Below are positions 12,478 through 24,346 of a stretch of 64,000 nucleotides of DNA, piece after piece. The stretch's first letter is position 1. The number at the start of each line of letters is the position of its first letter. Below the pieces are notes generated by a model. That model did not search any database and was not told the origin of the DNA. It was given only the letters and a program-made list of their open reading frames with translations. This stretch comes from Anisakis pegreffii (taxonomy: Eukaryota; Nematoda; Chromadorea; Rhabditida; Anisakidae), in the NCBI GenBank assembly GCA_035041965.1, contig JAPYMA010003037.1:1-64000 (forward strand), given 5' to 3'. The position numbers and the translations under genes were made by a program.

Positions 12478-14105
12478 ATGGATGTGAGCGATTCGGACGT
12501 TTCAGCTGAACGAAATCAAATTGAAAAAATGGTACCAGAATTGGGATTTGGTTACGATTGTGAGAAGGAACCGTTCCAGCAAGGTGCTGAGGCGAGACTT
12601 TATCGATGCACGTTTTTGGGCAAGAGTGCCGTTTTGAAGGAACGTTTCCCAAAAAAATATCGGTTAGTTGTTGAAAATTATCATCTTTGGGTTGAACATT
12701 GCACAGCACGAGGCCAATGTGCTCAATGTCTGTCTGTTGCAGTAACGATGGTAACAACTACGTTAACATAAATTTTGATGATGCTCTTGATAATTATCAG
12801 TTTTGCCTTACCTTGTTCGTTCATTTTTGTTTGCTTTTCGTGCTATGGTCACCATATTTGTTTCGTTATTTCAGGCATCCAATAATGGATGAAATCTTGA
12901 CAAAAGAACGCATTAAAGCTGAATTGCGAGCGATTTGCAAGTGTAAACAGGTAGTAGTTAACAGTGTTCATAATGACTTACTTTTTCTATTGATGAACAA
13001 CTCTTATTCGTTGTATATCTGACATATTGCTTTCACTGATAAAACTTCAGCTAGGTATCGATGTTCCGGCGGTTTACTTTGTTAACACCGATCAGAATCA
13101 CTTCATAATGGAGCACATTGGTGGTGGTATTTCTGCACGACACTATATTGAGGATGTCAGGAAGCAGAAGGACTTTCATGTCAGTTTAGTTTCGTTCTGG
13201 CTTGTCCTACTTTATTTACTATTCGCATAAAAATTTCACTTAATTGTGGGCATTCAGTTGAAGGTAATTTGCCTGAGCGGGTATTATGCATATTTTTGAT
13301 GGATTATGGAATAGTTGGCGATTCCGTTCGATGCAGCACTAGTTTATTTGAACTAATCCGGAATTATGGGTGATCCTTGAGACGTTTATCATTGAATTGT
13401 GTGCCGTGATTGGAACTATGGAATTAACTCAAGAATGTATTTAAAGGAAGTTATCAGCGATTTTGGTCATCGATTAGGCTCCATAATTGCGAAAGTTCAT
13501 TTGAACGGTTTAATGCACGGTGATTTAACGTCGTCGAATGTGCTCTTGAGAGATTCTGATCCCAAGCGGATTGTTCTGATCGATTTTGGATTATCTGAGG
13601 TATGCATTCGCTCTCGTGGCAGTGTTGATTGATGAGGATTCCCTTCATTTGAGAGTAAATATAGACAATTTTTAACTATTAGTGACCAAACTGAATGAAC
13701 TTCAAGAAACTATTGTCCTACCCAACAAATTATTACGTTTTCAATTGAAGAGTCATTTCTGTTCCTTCGAATCTTAATGGTGACAATGATGGTAATATGT
13801 TAGTGATTATCTTTATTAAGAGTAATGGCAGTTCTTGTAGTAATACCTACCCTAGATTTGCCTGAAAGGCTATCGAAAAAAAATATTACTGAAGTTGATT
13901 TTAGGGCAATGCTACAGCTGAAAGCAAAGGTGTCGATCTGTACGTGTTGGAAAGAGCGATTAACAGTACGCATATCGACTCGGAGTTTCTTTTCGATAAC
14001 ATTCTGGAGGGTTATAAGGAGCATAACTTAAAACAATATAATATTGTTTATAAGAAACTTGAAGAAATTCGTTTGAGAGGACGTAAAAGGGATATGGTCG
14101 GATGA
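12478..14105 (+). CDS. TP53RK: KEOPS kinase TP53RK/Bud32
   Basis: Bud32/PRPK is the small atypical kinase/ATPase of the KEOPS complex, which makes t6A37 on ANN-decoding tRNAs. Exons: 12478-12662, 12875-12950, 13051-13179, about 13434-13599 and 13905-14105, roughly 252 residues, the family length. Visible motifs are the glycine loop equivalent QQGAEARLY, the lysine strand AVLKERFPKKYRHP, the TKERIKAELRAI helix, FIMEHIGG in the hinge, the catalytic loop HGDLTSSNVLL and the metal-binding LIDFGLSE. The C-terminus is the Bud32-specific GVDLYVLERAINSTH and a basic end (RLRGRKRD). One junction is unresolved: exon 3 ends in phase 0 at its best donor, but exon 4 needs phase 2. A poorer donor near 13193 (GTTCTG) restores frame, or a small exon was missed. 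Identity does not depend on that joint. Confidence 0.92.
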
Positions 14106-15045
14106 ATAGAATTGATTTGGGGGAATTTGCGATCGGTTTCGATAGTTTGATGTTGTCATCCGTGGAAAAATGCTTTTTGTTGATTTTATAGATGCGGACA
14201 GTTCCATCAATTGATAGTTCCATTCCGTTCAGTTGAATGTGATAATGATGTTAATTATAGTAATGATTACTACTATTATTATTATCGTCACGCCGGCAAT
14301 GGGAGGGAAATAACCTTCATAACTATCTGATATAATGTTGATTTTTTTGCCGCAGTTCTAATGAATAAGTGTCTGTTGTACGTGATGTTTTGTTATGTTT
14401 TGTTCATCGTTGTTCCATAGCTTATTAATCTTGTTGGATGATCTCTTTTGCTCACTTAACACGTTATGGTCATTACATGCTCATAGTCTTCATTAATCTA
14501 TCTGCGTTTACATCTGATGAGGTATTTAAATGTTGTAAACCTTTGCGAATATTTTCAGAAATTCATTTTGAATGTCTCTTTCAGTTTTGTTCGCCAAATA
14601 GTTTCGTTTTCAAAAAACCAGTTTTAACTGTTTTCCATTGTTAGCACATTTATAATGCAAGTAATACGTTTCAAATGAATGTCTTATCATTAATTTGATC
14701 GAGGAATTCCATCGTTCTTGGTGCAATCGCTATTGTAATCGCTCAACACATACGTTGTCAGTTGTTTTCTTCAAATTCTGATAAAGTAAATTTCACATTA
14801 GGTTTGTGTTAGGTGAACTGCGAGAAAGGTCGTTTTCTTAATGATTCGATTGAAGTACCTTTTCGATTGGATGTATCTCGGAATGTGCGACAAAGCAGAA
14901 GGTTTTCGTTGAAGTTAGAATTTCATGTATTCTATTTGTTGGTCTAAACTTAGTCAAACTTAATTATCAGCTATATTGTCGCTGAAATCATAGTGTGCAT
15001 ATTATCGCAGGTGTGAAAGACGTTTAGAGCCGAGCATTCATTGAA
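14106..15045. other. Spacer before TDP1
   Basis: No coding signal found. A possible trans-splice acceptor (TTATCGCAG) ends at 15010, about 35 nt before the TDP1 start used here. Confidence 0.35.
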
Positions 15046-17693
15046 ATGTATGCTTATCAAGTTTTTGGTGAGATCTTAAGTGATTCCTGTGAAATGAATG
15101 CATCGAAATGTGCGAACGCCAATTTTCGCTTATTTGAGGAAGTTTTTCTTTATAGTACTATGAAAAGAACATGGAACATCGACAGTAGCCAGTTAAAAGA
15201 AGTAGGAGAAACTGGAACAGAATCATCATCATGCGTTTCGACGGATCATTCGTCTACGAAGACTCAAAAACGCGAACCAAATCCTCCGAATCTCAGCAAT
15301 CGATTATATTTCACAAAGGTTCATGTAACTTCATCATTTTGAATGCTTACTCTGCGATAAGTTCACTGCTTCATTTCACTGTTACTTTAGCGATTTGATT
15401 GGATCAACAATTTGATTCACTCGAAGCAAAGATTTGTTTGAAGAATAGGAATTTTACTATGTTAGTCTATTCACGAATGAATGATCTATCAGTGGATTTC
15501 GAGCATAAATTTATCCAGCTTATTTTTTTCTTAAATTTAGATATCAGGTCATCCACACCGATTCAACACAAATGCATTGTCTTTGAGAGAATTGTTGGAA
15601 GCCATCGCTCCAGTAGCATCAATCCACTTCAATTTCATGGTCGATTTCCCGTGGTTGTTTGCGTCAGTTTTGCGTCACTAAATTAGTTGATCATATGCAA
15701 CAGTTCGTATTATAATATGCAACAGTGATAATATCAGTTGCACGTTAGCGTCATTTTGAATTTGCTTTGTGATTGCAGTCAATATCCGCGACGTTGCTCA
15801 ATGTCACCGATGACCATAATTGTTGGTGAAAGTAACGGTACAAGTCAAGCTGAGATACGTGCTGATGCAAAGAAATGTGCGTTCGAAAATCTGAGCGTTG
15901 GACGTGCTCGACTACCGATTCCGTTCGGAACACATCACACGAAGTTGTCAATTTTCGAAAGTGATTCTGAACGGATTCACGTGATTATTTCCACTGCAAA
16001 TTTACTGCAAAACGACTGGGAATCGAAAACACAAGCATTCTATCACTGCAAAGCGAACATTGTTAGTTGTTGACTGGTAGCAATTTGATTCAACGTGAAT
16101 TACTCTCTGCGATCCGTCATTAATGTCAACCGATGTTCTGTAGAATTCTCGTTTAGAGACATCATTTGAAAAAATGAATATTCATATTATTTGTTGTAAA
16201 CTTCAGCGGAATACGGAAGAAAATGAGGAGGAGAAAATCGCTGATTTTGGTAGTGATCTCGTTGAATACTTGAACGTTTATTCGTCAAGCCGTGACTTTG
16301 GAATGATTGAATATTGGCGTGATCGAATCGCAAATGCAGACTTTTCGGGAGTCGGTGCTCGAATAATCAGTTCCATCCCAGGATATCATACGGGTTCATG
16401 ATTTGCTGTTCTTGAATGGAAATTCTCTTGGATCTTTCTTAGCGAGAGAAAATTTTTTGAAAGTTTTGTTTACATCCATTCGAAAATTTCCCTTCGCTTC
16501 AATCTGATGATCTGATATTCTATGATGAAAAATTATTGAGGTGGTTTGATTTAAGGTCAAGCGAAAGAGAAATACGGTCATTTACGATTACGCAACGTGT
16601 TGGCATCAATGAAATTAAAATTGCACAAACCATCGTTCATTGCACAGTTCAGCTCTATTGGTTCGCTGGGCGCTAAACCGGATAGTTGGCTTACGGGACA
16701 ATTCCTCAAAAGTTTAGCCGGCGGACAAACTGCTGGTGCGTTCGCTTCATCGGAATCGTTCCAGTCATGCTATTTGCTACTTTTCGTTGGATCGTAATCG
16801 TTGAAATAATAGCAACGAAAATGAGAAGCGCTATCATTCTGGTAAAAGAAATTGTATTCATCAAATCAATTGTAGCGATATTCATAATAATAACGATATT
16901 CATCGAAACGTTTTAGTGTTGTCGATGGTAATAACAAATGTGCTAGCACAGTCATAATCACGACAAATTTCAGCGGAAAACGCATTGCGCATCGTCTACC
17001 CTTGCGTTGAGGATGTACGAAATTCGGTTGAAGGTTACATGGCCGGTGGATCGTTGCCGTACCAGAAGAAGACCGCCGAAAAACAACCATACCTGACTTT
17101 CATAATGCATAAATGGCGTTGTGAACGATTCGGTCGAACACGTGCAATGCCACATATAAAGAGTTATTGTGCGTTGAATGATAGCAGTAGTAAACCTTTG
17201 TGGCTGCTCATAACTAGTGCGAATCTATCAAAGGTTTGTCATTTATCATATTGCAATATTAGTCATTCTGGATGTTTTCTTCGTCAAAATCTCAAGTTAC
17301 TTGAATTGATCCAAACATCACGTGTTCGCAAATAGTTCTAAGTAGTTGAACATTTCTTAGTACATCAGACGAGCTGCTAAACTTGGTTTTGAGTAGATCG
17401 TTGGAATTGAGTTTGATTCGATAGTTTACTACTGGTAGATTTAAGTCTTCATCAGTCTTCAATCTAAAAAATTCGTTTTATTTCAGGCGGCCTGGGGTGA
17501 ACTGCAGAAGAAAGAGACGCAACTGGCGATACGATCCTATGAACTGGGTGTTTTAGTGAACGATGAGCAGTCACTGGGATTGTTACCTTATGACTTACCG
17601 TTGACTAAATACTCGAGTGAGGATAAGCCTTGGATATGTGATGCAGAATATAAGGAACCGGACATTTATGGTGTTACTTTAATGGACCGATAA
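15046..17693 (+). CDS. TDP1: Tyrosyl-DNA phosphodiesterase 1
   Basis: TDP1 hydrolyses the 3'-phosphotyrosyl bond of stalled topoisomerase I-DNA complexes and acts in nuclear and mitochondrial repair. Seven phase-consistent exons: 15046-15318, 15541-15662, 15779-16061, 16207-16393, 16556-16735, 16974-17233 and 17487-17693, about 503 residues. After a Ser/Thr-rich N-terminus the phospholipase-D-like core starts with NTNALSLRELLEAI. The first HKN motif is in exon 3 (FGTHHTKLSIF, followed by HVIISTANLLQNDW). QFSSIGSLGA and VEGYMAGGSLPYQ are family signatures. The second HKN motif is MPHIKSY with WLLITSANLSKAAWG across the exon 6/7 junction. The C-terminus has the usual IRSYELGVL strand. The N-terminal start is the least certain part, since the first exon is unlike known relatives. 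Confidence 0.94.
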
Positions 17694-18755
17694 CGAGCGA
17701 TCTCTTTATCGACGGGTACATGAGAATATAACGTGCAGGAAGAGCAGATTTACACATTGAATCTGTTGTTCTCACGTGAGAACGGTGTAAATTAACTGGG
17801 GAAGTTAGGATGAAAGCTTATTTCATAACAAATAGTTCTTGCCATTGTTACATTGATGGGAGGAAATCAGATCTCTTCTCGTTGCTGACAAATTCACTAA
17901 ATATGCTTATGGTTTTAATGATGATGATGCAATTGTAATCACTTTTCGATGCCCTTCTCCATCGCAGAATTTCCGCAGATTGATTTTGAGGTTATTGAAT
18001 TGGTTCAACTGATAAAAAAATAATCATCACTACATTCAATCGGCTCATTCTGTAGTTCTTATTTGTCTACCTCGTAATGACTTTACGGTGGTTCAATTTT
18101 GAATTCGGCCGTAATAAAGAATGATAAAGTGATTTTACCTGTTAGTTTTTATTTTCATTTATGACGTGTAAAATTCTTTGTTCGAATGTTTTGTATTTTC
18201 ATTCTGTCCTGTTATTGAATTTCTTGATAATTGAGTTTATGCATGTCAACGTCCAAATTTTTTCCATTCACTCTTCTCATCCAAAAAAAATCTGTTCCTG
18301 TAAAGTATTGCGATTGGGACAGTCTATTCTAATTTGAATAATAAATCATGAATGATTCGTACTACTTGCATTGCCAACTTAAAAAGCGGTTGTTCGTTCC
18401 GCGATTGAAACTGTTCCTTTTTTATCCAAGTTGACGTTTTGATAATATGATTACACTCGTGGTTCCAAGAATATGATGCAAATGGTCGAATTAGAAGTTG
18501 CTTTGAGCATACCGATTTAGGGTTATACCAAGCATAATTCAAATAGAGCGTCATTGAAAATAGAGCTGAGAAAGCATACTTTTCCAAGCACAATGATGTA
18601 AAATTACTCCATTTCTCCGCAGATGAATTTTTTCTTTGGAATTGAACTCGTTGCAAGGATGATGCATGTGTACGTGGTCATATTTTAGTTCTTGCCATCT
18701 GTTTCCGAAGTCAACAGTTTTATTCGATTAATTTTTTGAAGGTGCAATTATTTTT
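17694..18755. other. Spacer between TDP1 and SENP8
   Basis: About 1 kb without supported exons. A minus-strand open stretch at 18324-18656 lacks splice or start context and is not called. Confidence 0.4.
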
Positions 18756-20202
18756 ATGGCTGGCGATGTTGATAGGCGAGTGTTATCGTACGGTGATACG
18801 GTACTCTACGAGAGTGACCTACAAACACTGAAGGAGGGAACGTGGCTCAATGATCGTATCATATCGTTTGCACTCGAATATCTCTACGATACAATGCTCA
18901 ATGAAACACAAAAACAAAAGGTCGGGCGAATTTTTGTTCCTCTTTTCGAAACAAAATAAAAGATTCCATTTCGATGCGTTCTCATATGGTACAGAAAGTG
19001 AACGAATATTCTATAGGAAGAACTTTAGTTTCGAATGATCAATTGTGATAGATTGAATGTTCAAGTATGAGACTGGTAATGGGAGATGAACGGTTGAATG
19101 GAATGAAATCCATCGCATGCTGCTATCGATGATTGTATGATGTTTAACGTCAGCAAACGGTTTCAGGTATGCATAATTCAACCGCCAGTTTGTCAAATGT
19201 TAAAGTTCGCGAACTGGAAGGGTGCGATGTCATTATGCGAAAGTCTTTGTGTTAGTGAAAAAGAGCATCTGATAATGATCCTGAACGATCATGCGGATCC
19301 ATCGTCGTCTGGTGGCTCACATTGGTCGGTTTTGTTCTATCGGAAGGGCGATTCACATTTTTCGTTGCTCGACAGTCTCTCCACTCCTTTGCTTACCACC
19401 GCACAGCAGGTTCCCTCATTAATCCACTTTATTTCATTTTCCCTTTCGTTTACGCTCTTGTTTTCTCGTACATCGTCATACCGTCGAGTTTTTTCACAAT
19501 TATTGAAAAACTGGCAGAAATCTGTCGTTGTTTAATTAGGGAAAAATAGTTCGCATTTTTGAGCCAATGAAATGATGAAGTGAGTTCCAGAACTCAGATA
19601 TGAACTGCAAATGTTTCTTCTCATCATCAATAATGAACATCACGACAGGTGGCGCGATGTTCTGATATTACGTCAGGGATTCTCTTTAGTTTTTGTAACG
19701 GGTTGATGAATGGAAAATAGAAATCATTTAGCCGAAGAGGAGAAAATATCGTAAAAATGCGCAATTATTCGTATTGCAGTTGCTCAAAACAATAGCGAAG
19801 TGCCTGGGTTTACAGTCTGCAGAATTGTGCGTGCAGGAAGCAGCAAAACAACAGAACGGTAGTGATTGTGGTGTGTATGCGATCGAATTTGTTCGTCTTT
19901 ATCTATCGGTAAGTCCCTTTTAAATCCTTCTAGATTCATTGAATTATTGTTTCCGATTCACTCACAGAATATTGGATTATTTAATGTAAAATTCTCTGAT
20001 GAATTGTTAGTGTCGTTTGTTCTCGTTTGAATATCACCATTGAACAGTTCTGAGCGTTTGAACCGTTTAGAATCTGAACAATCTGTCAGCGGTTGACTTC
20101 ACGCGAATTTCGCCGAACCAAGTGATGATGCAGCGGAATTGTTGGTTGACGATTATTCATAATTTGGTAAATGAAGAGCGGAAGAATGGGTGTCCGTTCT
20201 GA
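18756..20202 (+). CDS. SENP8: NEDD8-specific protease SENP8/NEDP1
   Basis: SENP8 (DEN1/NEDP1) is a C48 cysteine protease that matures NEDD8 and removes it from non-cullin targets. Four exons (18756-18920, 19167-19409, 19780-19908, 20071-20202) join in phase to 222 residues, the usual compact size. The N-terminus has the Ulp1 entry block YESDLQTLKEGTWLNDRIISF. The catalytic triad is visible: His in GGSHWSVLFYRKG, Asp in FSLLDSLS and Cys in NGSDCGVYAIEFVRLYLS, with the oxyanion Gln just upstream (AAKQQNG). The lack of a long N-terminal extension and the GSHW context fit SENP8 rather than SUMO-specific Ulp1/SENP1-7. It pairs functionally with the SCF-type receptor upstream, since cullin ligases are switched on by NEDD8; this is context only. 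Confidence 0.93.
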
Positions 20203-22256
20203 TGGAACGTTTTCTCGCTGAATATATCAGGCATCCGATTTTATTCGGTTGATAACTTGGTCGATTGTTCCGCTCTAAAATCAACTACTATCCATTTGAA
20301 GAAATTAAATGAAATTTGAAGTTGTTCATTTCTTGTTTTTTTTAGTTATTTTGTGTGATGATATTTCCATGTAATTACTTTGATATTTTCTTGTTTCGTT
20401 ATCGTTTTGGGCACTTTATGTGTGTTTGTTCTCTTTTTTTTGTGTGTGAAAGGTATGCCGTTGTACTGGATTCTGAATCATGGCTTATTGTAGTCTTGTT
20501 GAAGTCATGCGGGAACAGAATTCATGTTCAGTCTAGAGGGATTCAGTCAACCATAGGTGAGTACCAAAGCTTCAATTCACTCTTAATCATGAGTACTGAT
20601 CTAGAGCATGAATGATCTTCATTCATAATAGGTGAACCTTTCTTATAAAGTGATTGTTGGGATGTTTTCTGTCGCTGATGAGGATTTTCTGATTGCAGTT
20701 TTTGTTGTGACTTACTTCACTGCATATTTAATCGCTTAATAGATATGTTTTCAGTCGAATGTACATTACTTTGCAATCGTTCACGTCTCATTGCAGCAAG
20801 TTATTCTCAAGCAGCTTTTTCTGTGATTCAACAAGCTCGCAAGGCGAGAACCAATTGAGTGTTGTCGATGTTTATCAAAGAGTGCTGAATTATCTCTATG
20901 ATAATGATAACTTGCAGTTATTCTTCTGATTTGATAAGTTGTTTAACCGATGTGAAGATATTATTACTACAATACTTTAGGAGTCTTACGATTAGTCGTA
21001 AAACATGAAATTATAGAATTGCATTTAAACGCACAATATTATCGTGATACGATAAGACAGTTGTTGCGAATTGAATAAATAGCCTTATGAAAGAATGTTC
21101 TTTGAGTAGTACCAGTAATGACTTAAGTGCTTTCTCTCTTTAATCATTTCCATTAAACTAATTTGCAAATGCGAAGTAAAATCCGATAAATTGATTGTGT
21201 TTAATTCATTCATTGTGTGATATTGTACAGATAGATTGATTTCAACTTCATTTCTTCATAATTTCAATGGAACAACGAATAGTGATGTTGAAATGAGCAC
21301 TGTTTGTTGTTTTTATGATATACTACTCGAGTGTACATTTGTAGTAATATGTGGTGAATTGTTAGAAATGATTACGTTTGTTGTATGATTCAGACCAATA
21401 AAGTTGAATAAATGAATATTCGTTGATTGCAGTTGCTGAATCGGTGTCTTTGATCTGTAGCAGTAAATTATGTCGATATGCAGTTCTAGTCTGCTCTGTC
21501 TTCTTTTTATATCTTTGGAGATATACATTCTCATATCGTCACATTTAACCGTCACAAGCGCTGTATCATAAAACTGTAATTACAGATTTTCGATGACTAG
21601 TTGATTAGCATTATCATTAGAATTGTTACCGATTTTAGGATTTTTTGCAATATCTCCATCGGAAGATAAAATTTCTTTAGCACATTTACATTGGTTCAAG
21701 CCAGATGGGTTTTTTTACGGAATGATTTCCATTGAAAACACTGTTTTCTCAGCTATTGCAAGCGATGGTTTCATGTTTGATACTACTTGATCGCTGTACG
21801 ATCCTCTAAAATCAATTCAGAAATGCCGCTGTTTAGTATTTATAGAGTTTTCCATACAAAACTGAACATATTGCAACATCAGTGAGCTTGTTGCAATCGG
21901 TGTTGAGTTTATTGCAGGCAGTGATAAATCGCTAACGATTGCGCTAAACTGATTTTAGTCGCAATCAGCTGCAGTTAATTGATTGTGTGCAACTTGCTGC
22001 TGTTCCAATCAATTGCAAACACTTCAGACTGCAAGCAATTACAATCAGATAGATGAATTGTCATTAATTGATTAATCAGATGAAAGTTTGTTATTGGCTG
22101 CAACGAGTTTATCACTGATTGCAACAGATTCATTGGTGACTGCAATGAGTTCATTACAGATCGGGAAATTCTGTGCTTAGATTCGTCAACTTTTATGGAG
22201 GAATAAGAAATATCAACATTTAAAGCCGGATTTCGAGTGACAGTCAAAACGGAGCA
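20203..22256. other. Spacer before SHQ1
   Basis: Two kilobases without a supported gene. The distal part (about 21870-22160) is rich in TTGCAA-type words and holds short degenerate tandem units, listed separately. Confidence 0.4.
22096..22158. repeat. Degenerate 21-bp tandem repeat
   Basis: Three consecutive 21-bp units share the skeleton TGRYTGCAAYRRRTTYATYRS; looser copies of the TGCAA...GAGTTTATTGCAG pattern extend left to about 21870. The unit is a multiple of three, so the minus strand reads as a seven-residue SLQS-like repeat, but there is no splice or start support for a gene. It sits about 100 bp before the SHQ1 start codon. Confidence 0.6.
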
Positions 22257-24346
22257 ATGCTAACACCTGTGTTCGTGATTAAGCAAGACGATCAGTTCCT
22301 GTTCATTGATATACGAGCACCTTATGCGAATGTGAAAGATACTGAGATTGAATATGATGGTAATGTGTTCATGTTCTCGTCAAAGCCCTATTTCCTCAGA
22401 CTTCATTTGAGCGGTGCGATTGTGCAGACGGATGATGGATCAGCTGACTACGATGTGGACAGAGGTTCAACACATTCTATGATGCATTCTTTTATATTTC
22501 GGTTGTAATTCTCTCGAATCGTTCGTTACATTTATCGTGAGGAGTCTCCATTATTTGGAGTTATTTTTTGAATGTTCATCAAATTTTCAAGTGTACCATT
22601 TTGATGGTTTGCGAACGTCTGAATTCATTCAGGTTGCTTCATGGTGAAGGTACCAAAGAAAACAAAAGGCGAGCATTTCGAGAATTTAGATATGATCACT
22701 GAATTGCTGAGACCGCAGAAGAAGTTAACTGCTGAAAAGCCCGTCGAGGAAATTGCAAACGATGGAGGAGGTTACCTTCTGGAATTGTTCGCATTGTTTG
22801 TGTTGTTGGGCTGTCTAATGGGTATAATAAAATGTTTTTATAATACTGTTATAATGAAACCATAATGAAAAGGAAACATGTGATAGTATTATATTCGTTT
22901 CAGACGAATATTACGTCGACCAAAGCGAAGGTCGTGCAGAAGAAGAACCATTGGATGAGATATGCCAAATGTATGGATATGGATTCGCATGGAGTCGTCA
23001 TGGTGTTTTGGGACGATTAGCAGTTGACATTGACAATTTGATTGATTTAGAGGATTGTGAAGAGTCGAAAATTGACGAGCGATATGCAGCGTGTTGTGCA
23101 CATGACCAAATTTCATTTCAACCCGACCACTATATGTAAGGTTTTGTCTGTCATCACTCCCACAGCACTACAGAGCTAGTCGGCTTCGTGTTGCGCTTCC
23201 ACATCGAGGGCATTTCTCGTTACTGTTTTATGCGAGATTCAATATTGTCGAAGTGAAAAACTTGATGTGAAGTGTTGATATTGTAGAGCCGATACAATGG
23301 AAGAAAATGAGCAATTGGAGGCGTGTATGCAATTCGAATTCCCTGAAAACTGTTTCGATGTGACGTTCCAAGATCGCGAACATTTGAAAGAGTTACCCAA
23401 ACGACAACTGCCTAAACTCAGCGAAGAACGCAACAAACAATTGGCGTTATCATTGTTGGACATTCTCTTTGCCTATCTCTACGATTTGAGGACTAATGAT
23501 GGCGAACATAACTGTGAATCAGGTCAGTCAACCGGTTGCCGTGTCTCTGATTGTTGTGAATGGTAGCCACGGAAAAATGGAAATAAAGCTCGGAAAATTT
23601 TCTTCGCAACAAACTGAAGTATGCGCGTTTGAGGGTGGACAATAGCAAAGCTGAGTGCGTCGTTGTCGTATTTGGTTCGATGGCCAACGGCCAGGCAAGC
23701 GTTAATCGCGAGTGTACGGCGGTCCTTATGCTATCCACTCTATCGACACTGGGATCTTGGAATGCAAATATTGAGTGATCTGAAATCACTTCTTCGAAAA
23801 GGTGCGTTTTCCTTCGAGTTGCTATTGATTCTGAACCGTTTCGATCCAGTTTGCGAATTTCACTCTTTTCAAGGTTGATTCCTCATATTTTGCTTTTTGA
23901 TTGTAACCGAAAGAATTTGGAGTATTTTGCCAGAGGAGCTATATTTCTAATGATGACTGCATTTCTCAAAATTTATCTGATTCGATAGAATGACAGTGCT
24001 GCTTTCAATAATACGATTTGTTAAAGATACATATTTTAATTACCTGTTGTTATCAGATCGTTCCGCGATTCTGCACTGTTTGATCGATATTCGAACGGTT
24101 TTCTCGACAAGTGGCGATTTCCGATACCTATTCAATGATCTATTTATGACTGATTATTGCATTTGGATTCAAGCAGTTGACGACGAATTAATCAAATGGC
24201 TCGAAATGGAAATTCGTGAAATTGACTTGAAAAAGGCGGATGTTGAATTGGAACTTGAAGAAATCGAACTTGAAGCAAATGTGATGGCGTTAAGTATCAG
24301 TGAAGATCAGCAAAAGCAGTTGGATTCTGATGACGAAGATGACTGA
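22257..24346 (+). CDS. SHQ1: H/ACA snoRNP assembly chaperone SHQ1
   Basis: SHQ1 holds newly made dyskerin (Cbf5) free of RNA before H/ACA snoRNP and telomerase assembly. Six exons (22257-22464, 22633-22770, 22904-23135, 23287-23522, 23634-23801, 24057-24346) are phase-consistent and give about 423 residues. The N-terminal CS-like domain is clear: MLTPVF, IDIRAPYANV, SSKPYFLRLHLSG and YDVDRGCFMVKVPK. The linker EEIANDGG-DEYYVDQ leads to the SHQ1-specific helical domain, with QPDHYIADTMEENEQLEA, EERNKQLALSLLDILFAYLYD, a WTIAKLSASLSYLVRWPT segment, SLCYPLYRHWDL and MTDYCIWIQ. The C-terminus is a Glu-rich helix ending in an acidic DSDDEDD tail, shorter than in vertebrates. The start codon matches the family's MLTP start exactly. 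Confidence 0.95.

Noticed and set aside
18324..18656. A 110-codon minus-strand frame between TDP1 and SENP8
   Set aside because: No splice sites, start context or family resemblance; the residue bias fits chance in AT-rich DNA.
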